Positions 43,246 to 51,798 are shown, counted from the stretch's first letter. The stretch is 64,000 nt of DNA from Microbacterium sp. H83 (GCF_001650405.1 NZ_LWCU01000005.1:29463-93462), one strand, 5' to 3'. Notes: generated by a model from the sequence alone, not told the origin. Numbers and translations are program-made.

Positions 43246-43905
43246 GGGCGGAGTTCTCGTCGTTGGGCGGAGTCTTCGCGCAGGATCGTCCGCCCGACCG
43301 GGAGCTCTCCGCCCGACGGGGAGCACCCCCGGCCGGGGCGGCGCCGAAGCGAAGGAGTTCTCCCGACGTGAAGGAGCGGATGCCGGGATCGGCCCTTCGT
43401 TTCCGGTGTTCTCCTTCATCCCGGGGCGGATGTCCGTGGGAGGAGGTCTCGGGCTCGGGCGGAGTTCTCCCTGTTGGGCGGAGTCTTCGCGCAGGATCAT
43501 CCGCCCGACGGGGAGTTCTCCGCCCGACGGGGAGCACCCCCGGATAGAGCACGCCAGACGGCCGGGGCGGCGCCGAACGGAAGGAGTTCTCCCGACGTGA
43601 AGGAGCGGATGCCGGGATCGGCCCTTCGATTCGGGTGTTCTCCTTCATCCCCGGGCGGATGCCCGCGGGAGGAGGTCTCGGGCTCGGGCGGAGTTCTCCC
43701 TGTGGGGCGGAGTCTTCGCGCAGGATCGTCCGCCCGACGGGAAGTTGTCAGCCCGACGGGGAGCACCCCCGGGGAGCACCTCCGGAGGGAGCACCCCCGG
43801 CCGGGGCGGCGCCGAACGGACGGAGTTCTCCCGACGTGAAGGAGCGGATGCCGGGATCGGCCCTTCGATTCGGGTGTTCTCCTTCATCCCGGGGCGGAGG
43901 AACGC
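43246..43905. repeat. Array of three 210-230 bp hairpin-rich repeats
   Basis: Three imperfect tandem units start at about 43246, 43456 and 43685, filling most of the 763-base gap 43226-43988. Each has a TCGGGCGGAG..CTCCGCCCGA inverted repeat, a GGAGCACCCCCGG segment, and a TGAAGGAG..CTCCTTCA inverted repeat around a conserved GGATGCCGGGATCGGCCC core. Unit 3 carries an extra inserted repeat. No gene is seen; short open frames across it have no protein-like content. Single copies of the same words occur at 41601 and 56255. Confidence 0.85.
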
Positions 43906-43988
43906 CGCAGCAGATCAGCGCCGAGCGCGGCGAAACGCCCCGGTCGGGCGCGGGGCCCGAACGGAGCGTTCCGTCTCGCTGAGCGAGA

Positions 43989-44756
43989 TCAACTGACCTT
44001 CTTCCGGTAGGCGATGATCGCGAACACATAGGCGACCACGAGGATGCCGACGCACCAGGCGAGCGCGACCCAGATGTCCGCGCCGACCGGCTGACCGGCG
44101 AACAGGGCCTGGATGGTGTTCACGATCGAGGTGACGGGCTGGTTCTCGGCGAACCACTGCACCGGCCCGGGCATCGTCTCGGTCGGGACGAACGCCGAGC
44201 TGATGAAGGGCAGGAAGATCAGCGGATACGAGAACGCCGTGGCCCCGTCGATCGTCTTCGCGCTGAGCCCCGCGATGATCGCGAGCCAGGTCAGGGCGAG
44301 GGTGAACAGCAGCAGGATGCCGATGACGCCGAGCCACGCGAGCGGGCTCGCCCCGGTGCGGAATCCCATGAGGAACCCGACGCCGAAGATGATCGCCAGC
44401 GTGATGCCGTTCGCGACGAGCGACGTGAGCACATGCGCCCACAGCACGCTGGACCGGGAGATCGGCATGGAGTGGAACCGCTCGAAGATCCCGCTCTGCA
44501 GGTCGTTGAAGAGCCGGAACGCCGTGTAGGCGATGCCCGACCCGACCGCGATCAGCAGGATGCCGGGAAGCAGGTAGTTGACGTAGTTCTCCGCGCCGAT
44601 GCTCGTCTTCAGCGCTCCGCCGAAGACGTAGACGAACAGCAGCATCAGTGCGATCGGGGTGACCGCCGTGGTGATGATGGTGTCCGCGCTGCGGAAGATG
44701 TGCCGCATGGAGCGGCCGGTGAGCGTCGCGGTGTCGGCGACGAAGTGCGTGCTCAT
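43989..44756 (-). CDS. ABC-2 permease, DrrB-like
   Basis: The 255-residue inner-membrane protein has six helices and the ABC-2 signature around YLLPGILLIAVGSGIAYTAFRLFNDLQSGIFERFHSMPISR and PLIFLPFISSAFVPTETMPGPVQWFAENQPVTSI, as in daunorubicin-resistance type permeases. It overlaps the ATPase by ATGA and is the last gene of a PadR-controlled operon. Its likely role is export of a lipophilic drug or lipid; substrate is not visible. Confidence 0.9.
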   Translation of the reverse strand: MSTHFVADTATLTGRSMRHIFRSADTIITTAVTPIALMLLFVYVFGGALKTSIGAENYVNYLLPGILLIAVGSGIAYTAFRLFNDLQSGIFERFHSMPISRSSVLWAHVLTSLVANGITLAIIFGVGFLMGFRTGASPLAWLGVIGILLLFTLALTWLAIIAGLSAKTIDGATAFSYPLIFLPFISSAFVPTETMPGPVQWFAENQPVTSIVNTIQALFAGQPVGADIWVALAWCVGILVVAYVFAIIAYRKKVS

Positions 44757-45547
44757 GCTGCGTTCTCCTTTCCGGTGTTCGCCCCGGACGTCGGGCCGAT
44801 CAGGGTGAGGAAGATCTCCTCGAGGGTGGGCTGCTTCTCGACGTACTCGACCTTCGCGGCGGGCAGCAGGCGCTTGAGCTCCGCCAGCGTGCCGTTCGCG
44901 ATGATGCGCCCTTCGTGGAGGATCGCGATGCGGTCGGCCAGCTGCTCGGCCTCGTCGAGATACTGCGTGGTGAGCAGCACGGTGGTGCCGGTGTCGGCGA
45001 GGCCGCGCACGACGTCCCACACCTCGATGCGGGCCTCGGGGTCGAGTCCCGTGGTCGGCTCGTCGAGGTAGATGACCTCGGGGTGACCGACCAGGCTCAT
45101 CGCGATGTCGAGGCGACGCCGCATGCCGCCGGAGTAGGTGCCGGCCCGGCGGCCACCGGCATCCGTCAGCCGGAACGTGGCGAGCAGGTCGTCGGCGATC
45201 CGTCCGGGATCCGCGAGGTGCCGCAGCTTCGCGACGAGCACGAGGTTCTCGCGTCCTGTGAGGATCTCGTCGACGGCGGCGAACTGCCCGGTGAGGCTGA
45301 TCCGCTCGCGGACGCCGAGCGGGTCGGCGGCGACGTCGATGCCCTGCACGGTGGCCGTGCCGGCATCCGACTTCAGGAGCGTCGAGAGGATGCGGACCAT
45401 CGTGGTCTTGCCGGCGCCGTTCGAGCCGAGCAGGGCGAAGATCGATCCCTTCTGCACCTCGAAGTCGACGCCGCGCAGCACATGGAGATCCTTGTAGGAC
45501 TTCTCGACGCCCTTCACGTTGATGGCAGGGCTGGCGGTGGTGGTCAT
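44753..45547 (-). CDS. ABC ATPase, DrrA-like
   Basis: The 264-residue ATPase has Walker A GSNGAGKTT near residue 40, signature YSGGMRRRLDIAMSL, Walker B VIYLDEPTTGLDPEARIEVWDVV and LLTTQYLDEAEQLADRI, the DrrA/CcmA pattern. The C-terminus (LEEIFLTLIG) is the usual end of this family. ATGA overlaps link it to the DUF1048 gene before and the permease after, so the set is strictly coupled. Confidence 0.94.
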   Translation of the reverse strand: MTTTASPAINVKGVEKSYKDLHVLRGVDFEVQKGSIFALLGSNGAGKTTMVRILSTLLKSDAGTATVQGIDVAADPLGVRERISLTGQFAAVDEILTGRENLVLVAKLRHLADPGRIADDLLATFRLTDAGGRRAGTYSGGMRRRLDIAMSLVGHPEVIYLDEPTTGLDPEARIEVWDVVRGLADTGTTVLLTTQYLDEAEQLADRIAILHEGRIIANGTLAELKRLLPAAKVEYVEKQPTLEEIFLTLIGPTSGANTGKENAA

Positions 45548-45915
45548 GATTCACGCTCCTTCTTCTTGGCGTCGGCGACCGCCTGCGTGAGGCGAGCGCG
45601 CTCCTTGTCGACCCACTGCGTTCCGCCGTAGGCCTCGGCATAGGTCTCGGCGAACGAGACCGGGTCGTCTCCGACGATGTCGTCGATCGGGGTGCCGTCG
45701 ATCGCGGCGCGTTCCCACAGGTCGGCGAGGTCGAGGAAGATCTGCACGAGGGTGTCGCCGTCGGTGATGCCGCCGTAGTACATCGTGTAGCGGTGCTGGG
45801 CGTTGGCGACCGAGCGGTACGGCTCGGGGAGGGCCTCGATGCGCTTCTTCGCATCGCGGTACTGCTTCTTCTGCTCGAGCGATCCGGTGAGCGCTTCGAT
45901 CCACTTCGCGGCCAT
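45544..45915 (-). CDS. DUF1048 protein
   Basis: This 123-residue helical protein is a DUF1048 member (KWIEALTGSLEQKKQYRDAKKRIEALPEPYR, IFLDLADLWERAA, VGDDPVSFAETYAEAY). Such genes commonly accompany PadR-type regulators and drug ABC transporters. It sits one base after the PadR stop and overlaps the ATPase start by ATGA. Biochemical function is unknown; a regulator partner is possible. Confidence 0.88.
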   Translation of the reverse strand: MAAKWIEALTGSLEQKKQYRDAKKRIEALPEPYRSVANAQHRYTMYYGGITDGDTLVQIFLDLADLWERAAIDGTPIDDIVGDDPVSFAETYAEAYGGTQWVDKERARLTQAVADAKKKERES

Positions 45916-45916
45916 G

Positions 45917-46285
45917 TCAGTTCTCCTTGTTCGTGTTCGTGTTCGTGGTGTTCGTGTTCGTGGTGTTCGTGTTCAGCTGGTCGATCCGCTGCGCGAGAGA
46001 GGTCCAGGTGGTCCAGAACTCCTCGAGCTCCCGTGTGCCGTCGCCGTTGAGCGAGTAGACCTTGCGGGGCGGACCCTTCTCGCTCGGGACCTTCTCGACA
46101 TCCACGAGCTTCTTCTGCTCGATCCGCACCAGGAGCGCGTAGATCGTGCCCTCGGCGATGTCGGTGAATCCGTGGTCGCGCAGGCGTGCGGTGATCTCGT
46201 ATCCGTATGCCGGCTGCTCGGCGAGGAGGGCCAGGACGACGCCCTCCAGGGTGCCCTTGAGCATCTCGGTCATCTGCTTGCCCAT
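45917..46285 (-). CDS. PadR-family regulator with Asn-Thr repeat tail
   Basis: The 122-residue repressor has a PadR winged helix (LEGVVLALLAEQPAYGYEITARL, EGTIYALLVRIEQKKLVDVE, GPPRKVYSLNGDGTRELEEF). The end is a low-complexity tail of Asn-Thr repeats read from an 18-bp-period TTCGTGTTCGTG-type DNA repeat (about 45922-45972), likely slippage-prone and dispensable. AAGGAGC precedes the ATG at 46285; the frame upstream runs through the operator DNA. It should control this four-gene exporter operon and release it in response to a drug. Confidence 0.93.
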   Translation of the reverse strand: MGKQMTEMLKGTLEGVVLALLAEQPAYGYEITARLRDHGFTDIAEGTIYALLVRIEQKKLVDVEKVPSEKGPPRKVYSLNGDGTRELEEFWTTWTSLAQRIDQLNTNTTNTNTTNTNTNKEN

Positions 46286-46309
46286 GAGCTGCTCCTTTCG
46301 TGTGGTTCG

Positions 46310-46360
46310 GTACTCAGTGTTGCTGGGTACCGGTACAAAGTAACACTGAGTACCGGTACT
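46310..46360 (-). promoter_or_regulatory. PadR operator cluster
   Basis: GTACTCAGTGTT (46310-46321) and AACACTGAGTAC (46342-46353) form a perfect 12-bp inverted repeat. Two palindromes, GTACCGGTAC (46327-46336) and AGTACCGGTACT (46349-46360), overlap it. The cluster is 25-75 bases before the PadR ATG, AT-rich for this genome, and suits autorepression with cooperative binding. Confidence 0.75.
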
Positions 46361-46404
46361 TAGCAACACCGAATACTGGGTTGCTCGGGTGAAGCGTGTG
46401 CATA

Positions 46405-46476
46405 ATTCAGCAAGGAAGGCCGAGGCATGCCGAAAACGGGCCGTATCGAGGTCGATACGGCCCGTTCTTGCTGAAT
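46405..46476 (-). terminator. Nested intrinsic terminator of the SGNH gene
   Basis: Outer arms ATTCAGCAAG (46405-46414) and CTTGCTGAAT (46467-46476) enclose an inner stem AACGGGCCGTATCGA (46435-46449) with TCGATACGGCCCGTT (46452-46466). Read leftwards, the inner stem ends in TTTT, so it is a true intrinsic terminator for the gene ending at 46501. Confidence 0.85.
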
Positions 46477-46500
46477 CGTGAACAGCGCGCGGCGGAGAGA

Positions 46501-47223
46501 TCAGCCCAGGCGCGCGGCTCCCACGACGGCTTCGAGCAGCGGCAGCGTGCGCGACGCCGCAGGACGGATGCCGAGGACCGCGGCGATCTCGAGGGCCAGC
46601 GCCGCATGACCGGCGGCGTTCGGGTGGAAGGGGTCGTTCATGAGCCCCCACGGCACACCGCCGTTGCCCAGTTCGGTGAACCGGGCGTTCTGGTCGACGA
46701 GGATCACGTCCTCCGCGGCGGCGACGGCGCGCACGGCCTCGGCGAACTCCTGGATGCGTTCGCGACCCGGGGCGTTCGGCACGTCGATCGAGGGCGGGGT
46801 CTGCAGCACGACGATCGTGCCGAGGGCGCGCACCTGTGTCACGAACTCCCGCAGCGAGGCCGCGAAGTCCTCCGGCTCGACGACGGGGCCGCCGGGCTGC
46901 GTGGACATGTCGTTCGTCCCGATCATCAGCGTGACGACGTGAGGCGACCATGACGAGACCCGTCGCTCGATGTCGCCGAGGACGTCCGGCATCCGGTGTC
47001 CGCTGATTGCGGTGTTGATGACGGCGTCGCGCGTACGGCCGAGCTCGCCGCGGATCAGCTCGTGGAGGTGCTCGGCGTAGCTGCGTCCTCCCTGCGTGTG
47101 CACGAGGCCGTGCGTGATCGAGTCGCCGGTGATCACCCAGTTCAGGGGATCGACGCCCGCGAGCAGATCGGCGAGGCGGCGGAGGTCGGATGCGGCGGAT
47201 GCGGGGGCGTCGGCGTTCGGCAC
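46501..47223 (-). CDS. SGNH/GDSL hydrolase
   Basis: The 240-residue cytosolic-looking hydrolase has block I GDS (Ser35, in WVITGDSITHG), block III GTND in MIGTNDMSTQ, and block V DPFHPN with the catalytic Asp-His. Family members deacetylate sugars or cleave esters; no signal peptide is seen. GTG 47223 is chosen because TAGGCT (47236-47231) stands seven bases before it, the leaderless arrangement; an upstream in-frame ATG at 47256 is an alternative. It is monocistronic, with an intrinsic terminator after the stop. Confidence 0.88.
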   Translation of the reverse strand: MPNADAPASAASDLRRLADLLAGVDPLNWVITGDSITHGLVHTQGGRSYAEHLHELIRGELGRTRDAVINTAISGHRMPDVLGDIERRVSSWSPHVVTLMIGTNDMSTQPGGPVVEPEDFAASLREFVTQVRALGTIVVLQTPPSIDVPNAPGRERIQEFAEAVRAVAAAEDVILVDQNARFTELGNGGVPWGLMNDPFHPNAAGHAALALEIAAVLGIRPAASRTLPLLEAVVGAARLG

Positions 47224-47277
47224 GGTGTCGAGCCTAGCGCCGCCGCCCCGTGGCATCCGTCGCGGACGCCGCCGGGC

Positions 47278-48279
47278 TCAGAGCCACTTCTTGTACTTGA
47301 ACACTCCGTAGAGTCCGACCGCGAACGCCGCCATGGCGCCGATCGCGAGCGGGTACCCGAACGACCACTGCAGCTCCGGCATCCCCTCGAAGTTCATGCC
47401 GTAGACCGTGCCGACCAGCGTCGGGGCGAAGATGATCGCCGCCCACGAGGAGATCTTCTTGATCTCGTCGTTCTGCGCCAGCCCTGCCTCCGACTGCCGC
47501 CGGGCGACGAGGGCCGACTGCACCGTGAGCGCGTTCTCGAGGATCGCCCGGAACGAGTCGACCTTCTCCTGCACGCGGATGACGTGGTCGAGCACGTCGC
47601 GGAGCGAGCGCTGCAGCTCCTCGTCGATGCGGTACTTGTCGGATCCGCGGCGCAGCCACTGCAGCATCCCGGCGAGCGGGTGCACCGCGCGCTGGAAGTT
47701 GATGACCTCGCGCGACAGCTCGTAGATGCGCCGGGAGAGCGCGTCGTCGTCGCTGTCGCCGAAGAGCTGGTCCTCGATCTCGTCGATGTCGTTCTCGAGT
47801 CCGGCCACGATGGGCTCGTACTCGTCGACGACCTCGTCGAGGATCGCGTACAGCACCGCCTCGGGCCCCATCGCGAGCAGCTCGGGGTTCGCCTCCATGC
47901 GGCGGCGGACCGCGGCGAGATTCGGCGATTCCGCATGACGGATGGTCACGACGAAGTCCGGGCCGATGAAGAGGTGCAGCTCGCCGAACTCGATCGACTC
48001 CTCCTTGTCGCGGTAGCGCGCGGGGCGCAGCACGGCGAAGAGGGTGTCGCCGTAGCGCTCGACCTTCGACCGCTGGTGCCCCGAGAGCGCGTCCTCGACG
48101 GCGAGCGGATGCAGATCGAACTCCCGTGCGACCGATTCGACCTCCTGCGGGCTCGGTCGGTACAGGCCGATCCACGCGATGCCGCCCAGTGCGCCGAGGG
48201 CGCGCGAGGTCTGGTCGAGGTCGGTCAGGGTCTCCACGCGACGTCCGTGGACGTACACGCCGTTGTCGATGAGCGCCAT
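47278..48279 (-). CDS. corA: CorA-family divalent metal transporter
   Basis: The 333-residue protein is a CorA-type Mg2+ (or Co2+/Ni2+) channel: a large N-terminal cytoplasmic domain with an acidic, helical bundle (YEPIVAGLENDIDEIEDQLF), a long stalk helix, and two C-terminal membrane helices bearing the selectivity motif YGMNFEGMPE (GMN at 294-296). The last residues KYKKWL form the usual basic end. I use ATG 48279, with CGGAG upstream, over an earlier in-frame start. The 249-base upstream gap shows only a CCAGCAT/ATGCTGG hairpin near 48520. Confidence 0.93.
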   Translation of the reverse strand: MALIDNGVYVHGRRVETLTDLDQTSRALGALGGIAWIGLYRPSPQEVESVAREFDLHPLAVEDALSGHQRSKVERYGDTLFAVLRPARYRDKEESIEFGELHLFIGPDFVVTIRHAESPNLAAVRRRMEANPELLAMGPEAVLYAILDEVVDEYEPIVAGLENDIDEIEDQLFGDSDDDALSRRIYELSREVINFQRAVHPLAGMLQWLRRGSDKYRIDEELQRSLRDVLDHVIRVQEKVDSFRAILENALTVQSALVARRQSEAGLAQNDEIKKISSWAAIIFAPTLVGTVYGMNFEGMPELQWSFGYPLAIGAMAAFAVGLYGVFKYKKWL

Positions 48280-48555
48280 GATGAGGCTCCGTTCTCGCAG
48301 GCGCACGCCCGGTTCAGTGGGAGGCGTGCGCAGGAATCGTCAAGGGGCGGAAGACGCCGCCGACGGCTGCGAGGCAGGACGGACGGATGCGGAGCGGATG
48401 CTGCTGCTCAACGCACGCGAACGGTCGAACGCGACGCAACGAAGGCGGCGTCGCTACTATCACCGGACATCGCCATCACCGCCTCTCGCGTTCTCAGGGG
48501 CCGAAGAGCCCGACGTGCCAGCATACTCCTGCATCCTGGAATGCTGGCCCCGGGG

Positions 48556-49392
48556 TCAGGATGCCGGGATGCCGACGAGTTCGGAGCTCTTCCGCCACAG
48601 CGCCTCGGCGAGGTCGGCGTCCTCGACCTGCGGGTTCACCTTCTTCGACAGCATCCGCTCGTCGTAGTACGCGCCCGAGAACCACGTCTCGTCGGGCGTG
48701 CCCTCGATGAACCAGCGCAGGATGCTGCCGCCCTCCTCGACGCCGGTGAGCAGGAAGCGCCCGAGAAAGCTTTGGTAGACCACGCGCATGACGCTCGACG
48801 AGTCGGCGGCGAAGTTCGTGCGCACGGTGCCCGGGTGGAAGGCCACGGCGCGGAGACCGTCGGCGTGGAACTTCGTGTGCAGGCTCTTGGTGAACAGGAT
48901 GTTCGCGAGCTTGGCGTCTCCGTAGGCCTTGTTGGCGCTGAACTTCCGTGCGTTGTCGAGGTCGTCGACGTCGAGATGGCCGAAGAGGCGGTGGCCGACG
49001 CTCGACGTGTTGACGACCGCGCCACCGGTGCGCAGCAATGACGGCAGCAGCAGGTTCGTCAGCAGGAAAGGCGCGAGGTGGTTGACCTGGATGGTCTTCT
49101 CGTGGCCGTCGACGGTCGGGGTGCGGTCGCCGAAGATGCCACCGGCGTTGTTCGCGAGGACGTCGATGCCCCCGTCCCCGGTCAGGTCGATCAGGCGTGC
49201 GGCGAGCTCGCGCACGTCGTCCAGCCGCGCGAAGTCGGCGGTGAGGTGCTCGCCCCCCGACTCCTCGGCGACCGCGCGGGTCTTCTCCGGCGACCGACCG
49301 ACGAGGATCAGCCGGTCGCCCGACGATGCGAGCTGCCGGGCGGCGGCGGCGCCGATCCCGTCGGAGGCACCGGTGATGACGATCGTCCTCAT
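48556..49392 (-). CDS. Short-chain dehydrogenase/reductase, RDH/WWOX-like
   Basis: The 278-residue oxidoreductase has the NAD(P) loop TGASDGIGAAA near residue 8, NNAGG for the core, and catalytic Tyr and Lys in AYGDAKLAN (YxxxK), with Ser in VVNTSSVGH. Gene length and the KANI-type region resemble light-dependent protochlorophyllide reductase/retinol dehydrogenase-like SDRs. Substrate is unknown. ATG 49392 is used over a longer frame. It lies 13 bases after the SMP-30 gene and likely shares its transcript. Confidence 0.9.
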   Translation of the reverse strand: MRTIVITGASDGIGAAAARQLASSGDRLILVGRSPEKTRAVAEESGGEHLTADFARLDDVRELAARLIDLTGDGGIDVLANNAGGIFGDRTPTVDGHEKTIQVNHLAPFLLTNLLLPSLLRTGGAVVNTSSVGHRLFGHLDVDDLDNARKFSANKAYGDAKLANILFTKSLHTKFHADGLRAVAFHPGTVRTNFAADSSSVMRVVYQSFLGRFLLTGVEEGGSILRWFIEGTPDETWFSGAYYDERMLSKKVNPQVEDADLAEALWRKSSELVGIPAS

Positions 49393-49405
49393 GATGCGAC
49401 CCCGC

Positions 49406-50251
49406 TCAGCCGGCGAACGGGACGACGGGAAGGCCACGCACGCCGGGACGCACCGCGAACAGCGACCCCGCTTCGGTGCCGTGGTCAGGGTCGAGTCCCT
49501 GCGCCGAGGTGGTGATGTACAGGGTCTCGAGGTCGTCGCCGCCGAACGTGCAGGCGCTCACCTGCGGCACGGGCAGCTCGATGCGCGCGATCTGCGAGCC
49601 GTCGGCCGCATAGCCGTGCACGGCCCCGCCGCCCCACAGCGCGACCCAGACCGAGCCGTCCGCCGCGACGGTGAGGCCGTCGGGCTTGCCCTGCTCCTCG
49701 GGGATCGACACGAAGGTGCGTCGGCCGCGGAGGTCGCCGTCGGCGACGTCGAACACGTCCACGCGTCCGGTCGCGGTGTCGACGTAGTAGGCACGGGACC
49801 CGCCGGGGGCGAAGCCGATGCCGTTCGACACCTCGACGCGGGACAGCACATCGGTGGATGCGAGGTCGGCGCCGATCCGGAGGACGCGTCCGACCGCACC
49901 CGCATCGCCGAGCGCCATCGAGCCGGCCAGCAGTCGGCCGTGCGTGTCGACGGTGCCGTCGTTGAACCGCGCGGAGCCGAGATCGAAGGTCGCGGCGATG
50001 CGCGCCGGACCGTCGGCGGTGTCCGAGAGATGAAGGCTGCGTGCGCCGAAGGCGACGAACCCGCCCGTCGCGCGAGGGCGGAAGAACGCGGCGTACTCGT
50101 CGTCGAGGTGCAGGCGGTGGATGCCGTCGTCGCGCAGCGTCACGAGATCGGCGGCCTCGCCGTCGACCCAGCGGATGCCGCCCCAGGACGGCGACCACAC
50201 CGGAGCTTCGGCGTGCACGCAGATCGGGCCGGTGAGGTTTTCGGGAGTCAC
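49406..50251 (-). CDS. SMP-30/gluconolactonase family protein
   Basis: The 281-residue cytosolic protein is a six-bladed beta-propeller of the SMP-30/regucalcin family: Glu in HAEAPVWSPSWGGIRWVDG, SRVEVSNGIGFAPGGSRAYYVDT (metal-binding Asn) and GKPDGLTVAADGSVWVAL (Asp), giving the metal site. It would hydrolyse a sugar lactone in sugar acid metabolism. Start GTG 50251 overlaps the upstream stop by GTGA, so coupling fixes it. The neighbouring SDR could act on the same route, by position only. Confidence 0.9.
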   Translation of the reverse strand: MTPENLTGPICVHAEAPVWSPSWGGIRWVDGEAADLVTLRDDGIHRLHLDDEYAAFFRPRATGGFVAFGARSLHLSDTADGPARIAATFDLGSARFNDGTVDTHGRLLAGSMALGDAGAVGRVLRIGADLASTDVLSRVEVSNGIGFAPGGSRAYYVDTATGRVDVFDVADGDLRGRRTFVSIPEEQGKPDGLTVAADGSVWVALWGGGAVHGYAADGSQIARIELPVPQVSACTFGGDDLETLYITTSAQGLDPDHGTEAGSLFAVRPGVRGLPVVPFAG

Positions 50252-51099
50252 AGGGTCTCGTCCTTCCGCAGCGGCATCCGCTCGGGTTCGGGGGCGGGTG
50301 GGGTGTCCGACGCGGCCGGCGCCGATGCGGCATCCGGAGCTGCCCCGGTCGTCGTGGAGGCGGCTCCGGTCGACGCCGGCAGCTCGCGGGCGACCTGCTT
50401 CTCGAGCACCTGCACGGCCTCGTCGCTCAGCAGGATCAGCCCGTCGAGCTCGTCGCGCACCCGCTTGTACGCGATGTTGCGCTCGGCCTGCGTCGCCGAT
50501 TCGTCGACCGCGACCTTGAGAAGCTGCTGCGCGCGGTCGAGGCGCTTGCGCTCGGGCTCGGTGAAGGTCGAGTCGCGCAGCCGCCGGGCATCCTTCTCGG
50601 CGATCTCGAACGCGACCGCATACGCGCCGACCGCGTCGAGGTACTCCGACACCTGCTGCTCGGTGACCGCGCCGTCGGCGGTGGTCGGACGCAGAGCATC
50701 CGCGGTCCTTTTCGCCCGCAGGAAGGCGGCGACCAGCGGCTGCCGGCCGTCGCTCATCGCGGGGAACGCGATGAGCTTCGCGACGTCGAGCTCGTAGTCG
50801 AGCCAGCGGGCGGTGATCTCGTCGTGCTCGGCGAAGAGGCGCTCGAGCAGGGTGTTCGGGGCGACGGATGCCGTGGTGTCGACGATCGCCGGTCCCACGC
50901 GCTTTGCGTGACCGCGGGCCTCGAGCTGGGCGGTCTTGATCTCGGCCTTGACGCGCAGAGTCTCGAGTCGCCGTTCGTGGCGGCGCTTGGCCGCGCGCTC
51001 CCAGGACTTGGCCGCGCCGCCGGCGATTCCCATGATCGGGAAGACCAGCCACCAGTAGTTGCCGGCGAAGGCCCAGAAGCCCTGGATGAACTCGTCCAT
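50248..51099 (-). CDS. Membrane-anchored coiled-coil protein of unknown function
   Basis: I do not recognise the family. The 283-residue product has one N-terminal helix (FWAFAGNYWWLVFPIMGIAGG), then basic coiled-coil-like sequence (SWERAAKRRHERRLETLRVKAE), a helical domain (YLDAVGAYAVAFEIAEKDARRLRD, ERKRLDRAQQLLKVAVDES) and an Ala/Pro/Thr/Ser-rich C-terminal tail. It could be a small stress or septation-linked adaptor; nothing specific is visible. It overlaps the SMP-30 gene by GTGA. Confidence 0.75.
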   Translation of the reverse strand: MDEFIQGFWAFAGNYWWLVFPIMGIAGGAAKSWERAAKRRHERRLETLRVKAEIKTAQLEARGHAKRVGPAIVDTTASVAPNTLLERLFAEHDEITARWLDYELDVAKLIAFPAMSDGRQPLVAAFLRAKRTADALRPTTADGAVTEQQVSEYLDAVGAYAVAFEIAEKDARRLRDSTFTEPERKRLDRAQQLLKVAVDESATQAERNIAYKRVRDELDGLILLSDEAVQVLEKQVARELPASTGAASTTTGAAPDAASAPAASDTPPAPEPERMPLRKDETL

Positions 51100-51287
51100 G
51101 ATGTGATCAGCCTACTTGCGGGCCGGTCGACGCAGTCGACGACATCGGGCACGCGCACGGCGTCGGATCTGCAGGGGCGACACCCGGGCTGGCGGCGTCC
51201 GGCCCGGCGCGTCGCGCGCGGGGTCCGAAGCTGTGCCCGCGGAGAGATCGTGGGGGACAGGGTGCCGCGGGCCCGGGAGACTGCGGG

Positions 51288-51638
51288 TCAGCGGCCGAGC
51301 TTCTCCGCGCAGGCGACGCAGTGCGTCGCGAACGGGCGTACCTCGAGGCGCTCCGCAGGGATCGGCCGTCCGCAGCGCGCACAGATGCCGTAGGTGCCGG
51401 CATCCAGTCTCTCGATCGCGTCATCGACCTGACGGAGCTCGGATGCCGCCGCATCGGCCAAACCCGTCAGCCGTGACCATTCCGACGAGAGGGTGACGCC
51501 CTCGGGGTCGTGCTCGTCGTCGTCGTTCGACCCCTCGCGGTCGTGCATGAGCTCGGCGAGGGTGGCAGCCGTCGTCTCGACCCGGGTCTGCGCCTCCGCG
51601 CGCAGCCGCTCGAGGAGTGCCCGGGAGTCCGACGTCAT
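51288..51638 (-). CDS. TraR/DksA-type zinc finger protein
   Basis: The 116-residue protein has a helical hairpin N-terminus and a DksA/TraR C4 zinc finger: ICARCGRPIP and THCVACAEK (Cys-x2-Cys twice). Relatives bind the RNA polymerase secondary channel. The acidic tip (REGSNDDDEHDPEG) lies where DksA proteins carry their catalytic Asp residues; whether it acts on polymerase is unknown. ATG 51638 follows TAGAGT by six bases, indicating a leaderless message; GTG 51644 is the other option. Confidence 0.9.
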   Translation of the reverse strand: MTSDSRALLERLRAEAQTRVETTAATLAELMHDREGSNDDDEHDPEGVTLSSEWSRLTGLADAAASELRQVDDAIERLDAGTYGICARCGRPIPAERLEVRPFATHCVACAEKLGR

Positions 51639-51656
51639 CCGCACACTCTAGGCCAG

Positions 51657-51798
51657 GCTCGCGGTGTGTATGCCCGGGTCGCGGACACCCGGTCGGGCTC
51701 GCGGTGTGCATGCCCGGACTGCGGACACCCGGTCGGGCTCTTGGCCTGTATGCCCGGGGTCGCGGACACCCGGTCGGGCTCGCGGTGTGCATGCCCGA
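51657..51798. repeat. 40-bp tandem repeats in the 51639-52003 gap
   Basis: Three full units begin at 51657, 51697 and 51737 (period 40, 40, 41) and a fourth is partial from 51778. Each has GCTCGCGGTGTGTATGCCCG then GGACACCCGGTCGG; the GCATGC-type centre also appears at 56105-56230. The rest of this 365-base gap holds a CGGAATTCCG palindrome at 51969-51978 near the phnD-like start, but no gene. Confidence 0.8.

Noticed and set aside
40538..43648. 1036-residue minus-strand frame across proX and the membrane protein
   Set aside because: It is an antisense shadow; its N-terminus repeats the intergenic hairpin array and shows no protein family.
43105..44029. Several short overlapping frames on both strands in the repeat array
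   Set aside because: All are readings of the same tandem repeat, with no ribosome site or family signal; treated as repeat DNA.
51657..51798. Possible CRISPR or gene in the 40-bp repeats
   Set aside because: The whole unit repeats, so no spacer diversity exists, and frames have no family signal.
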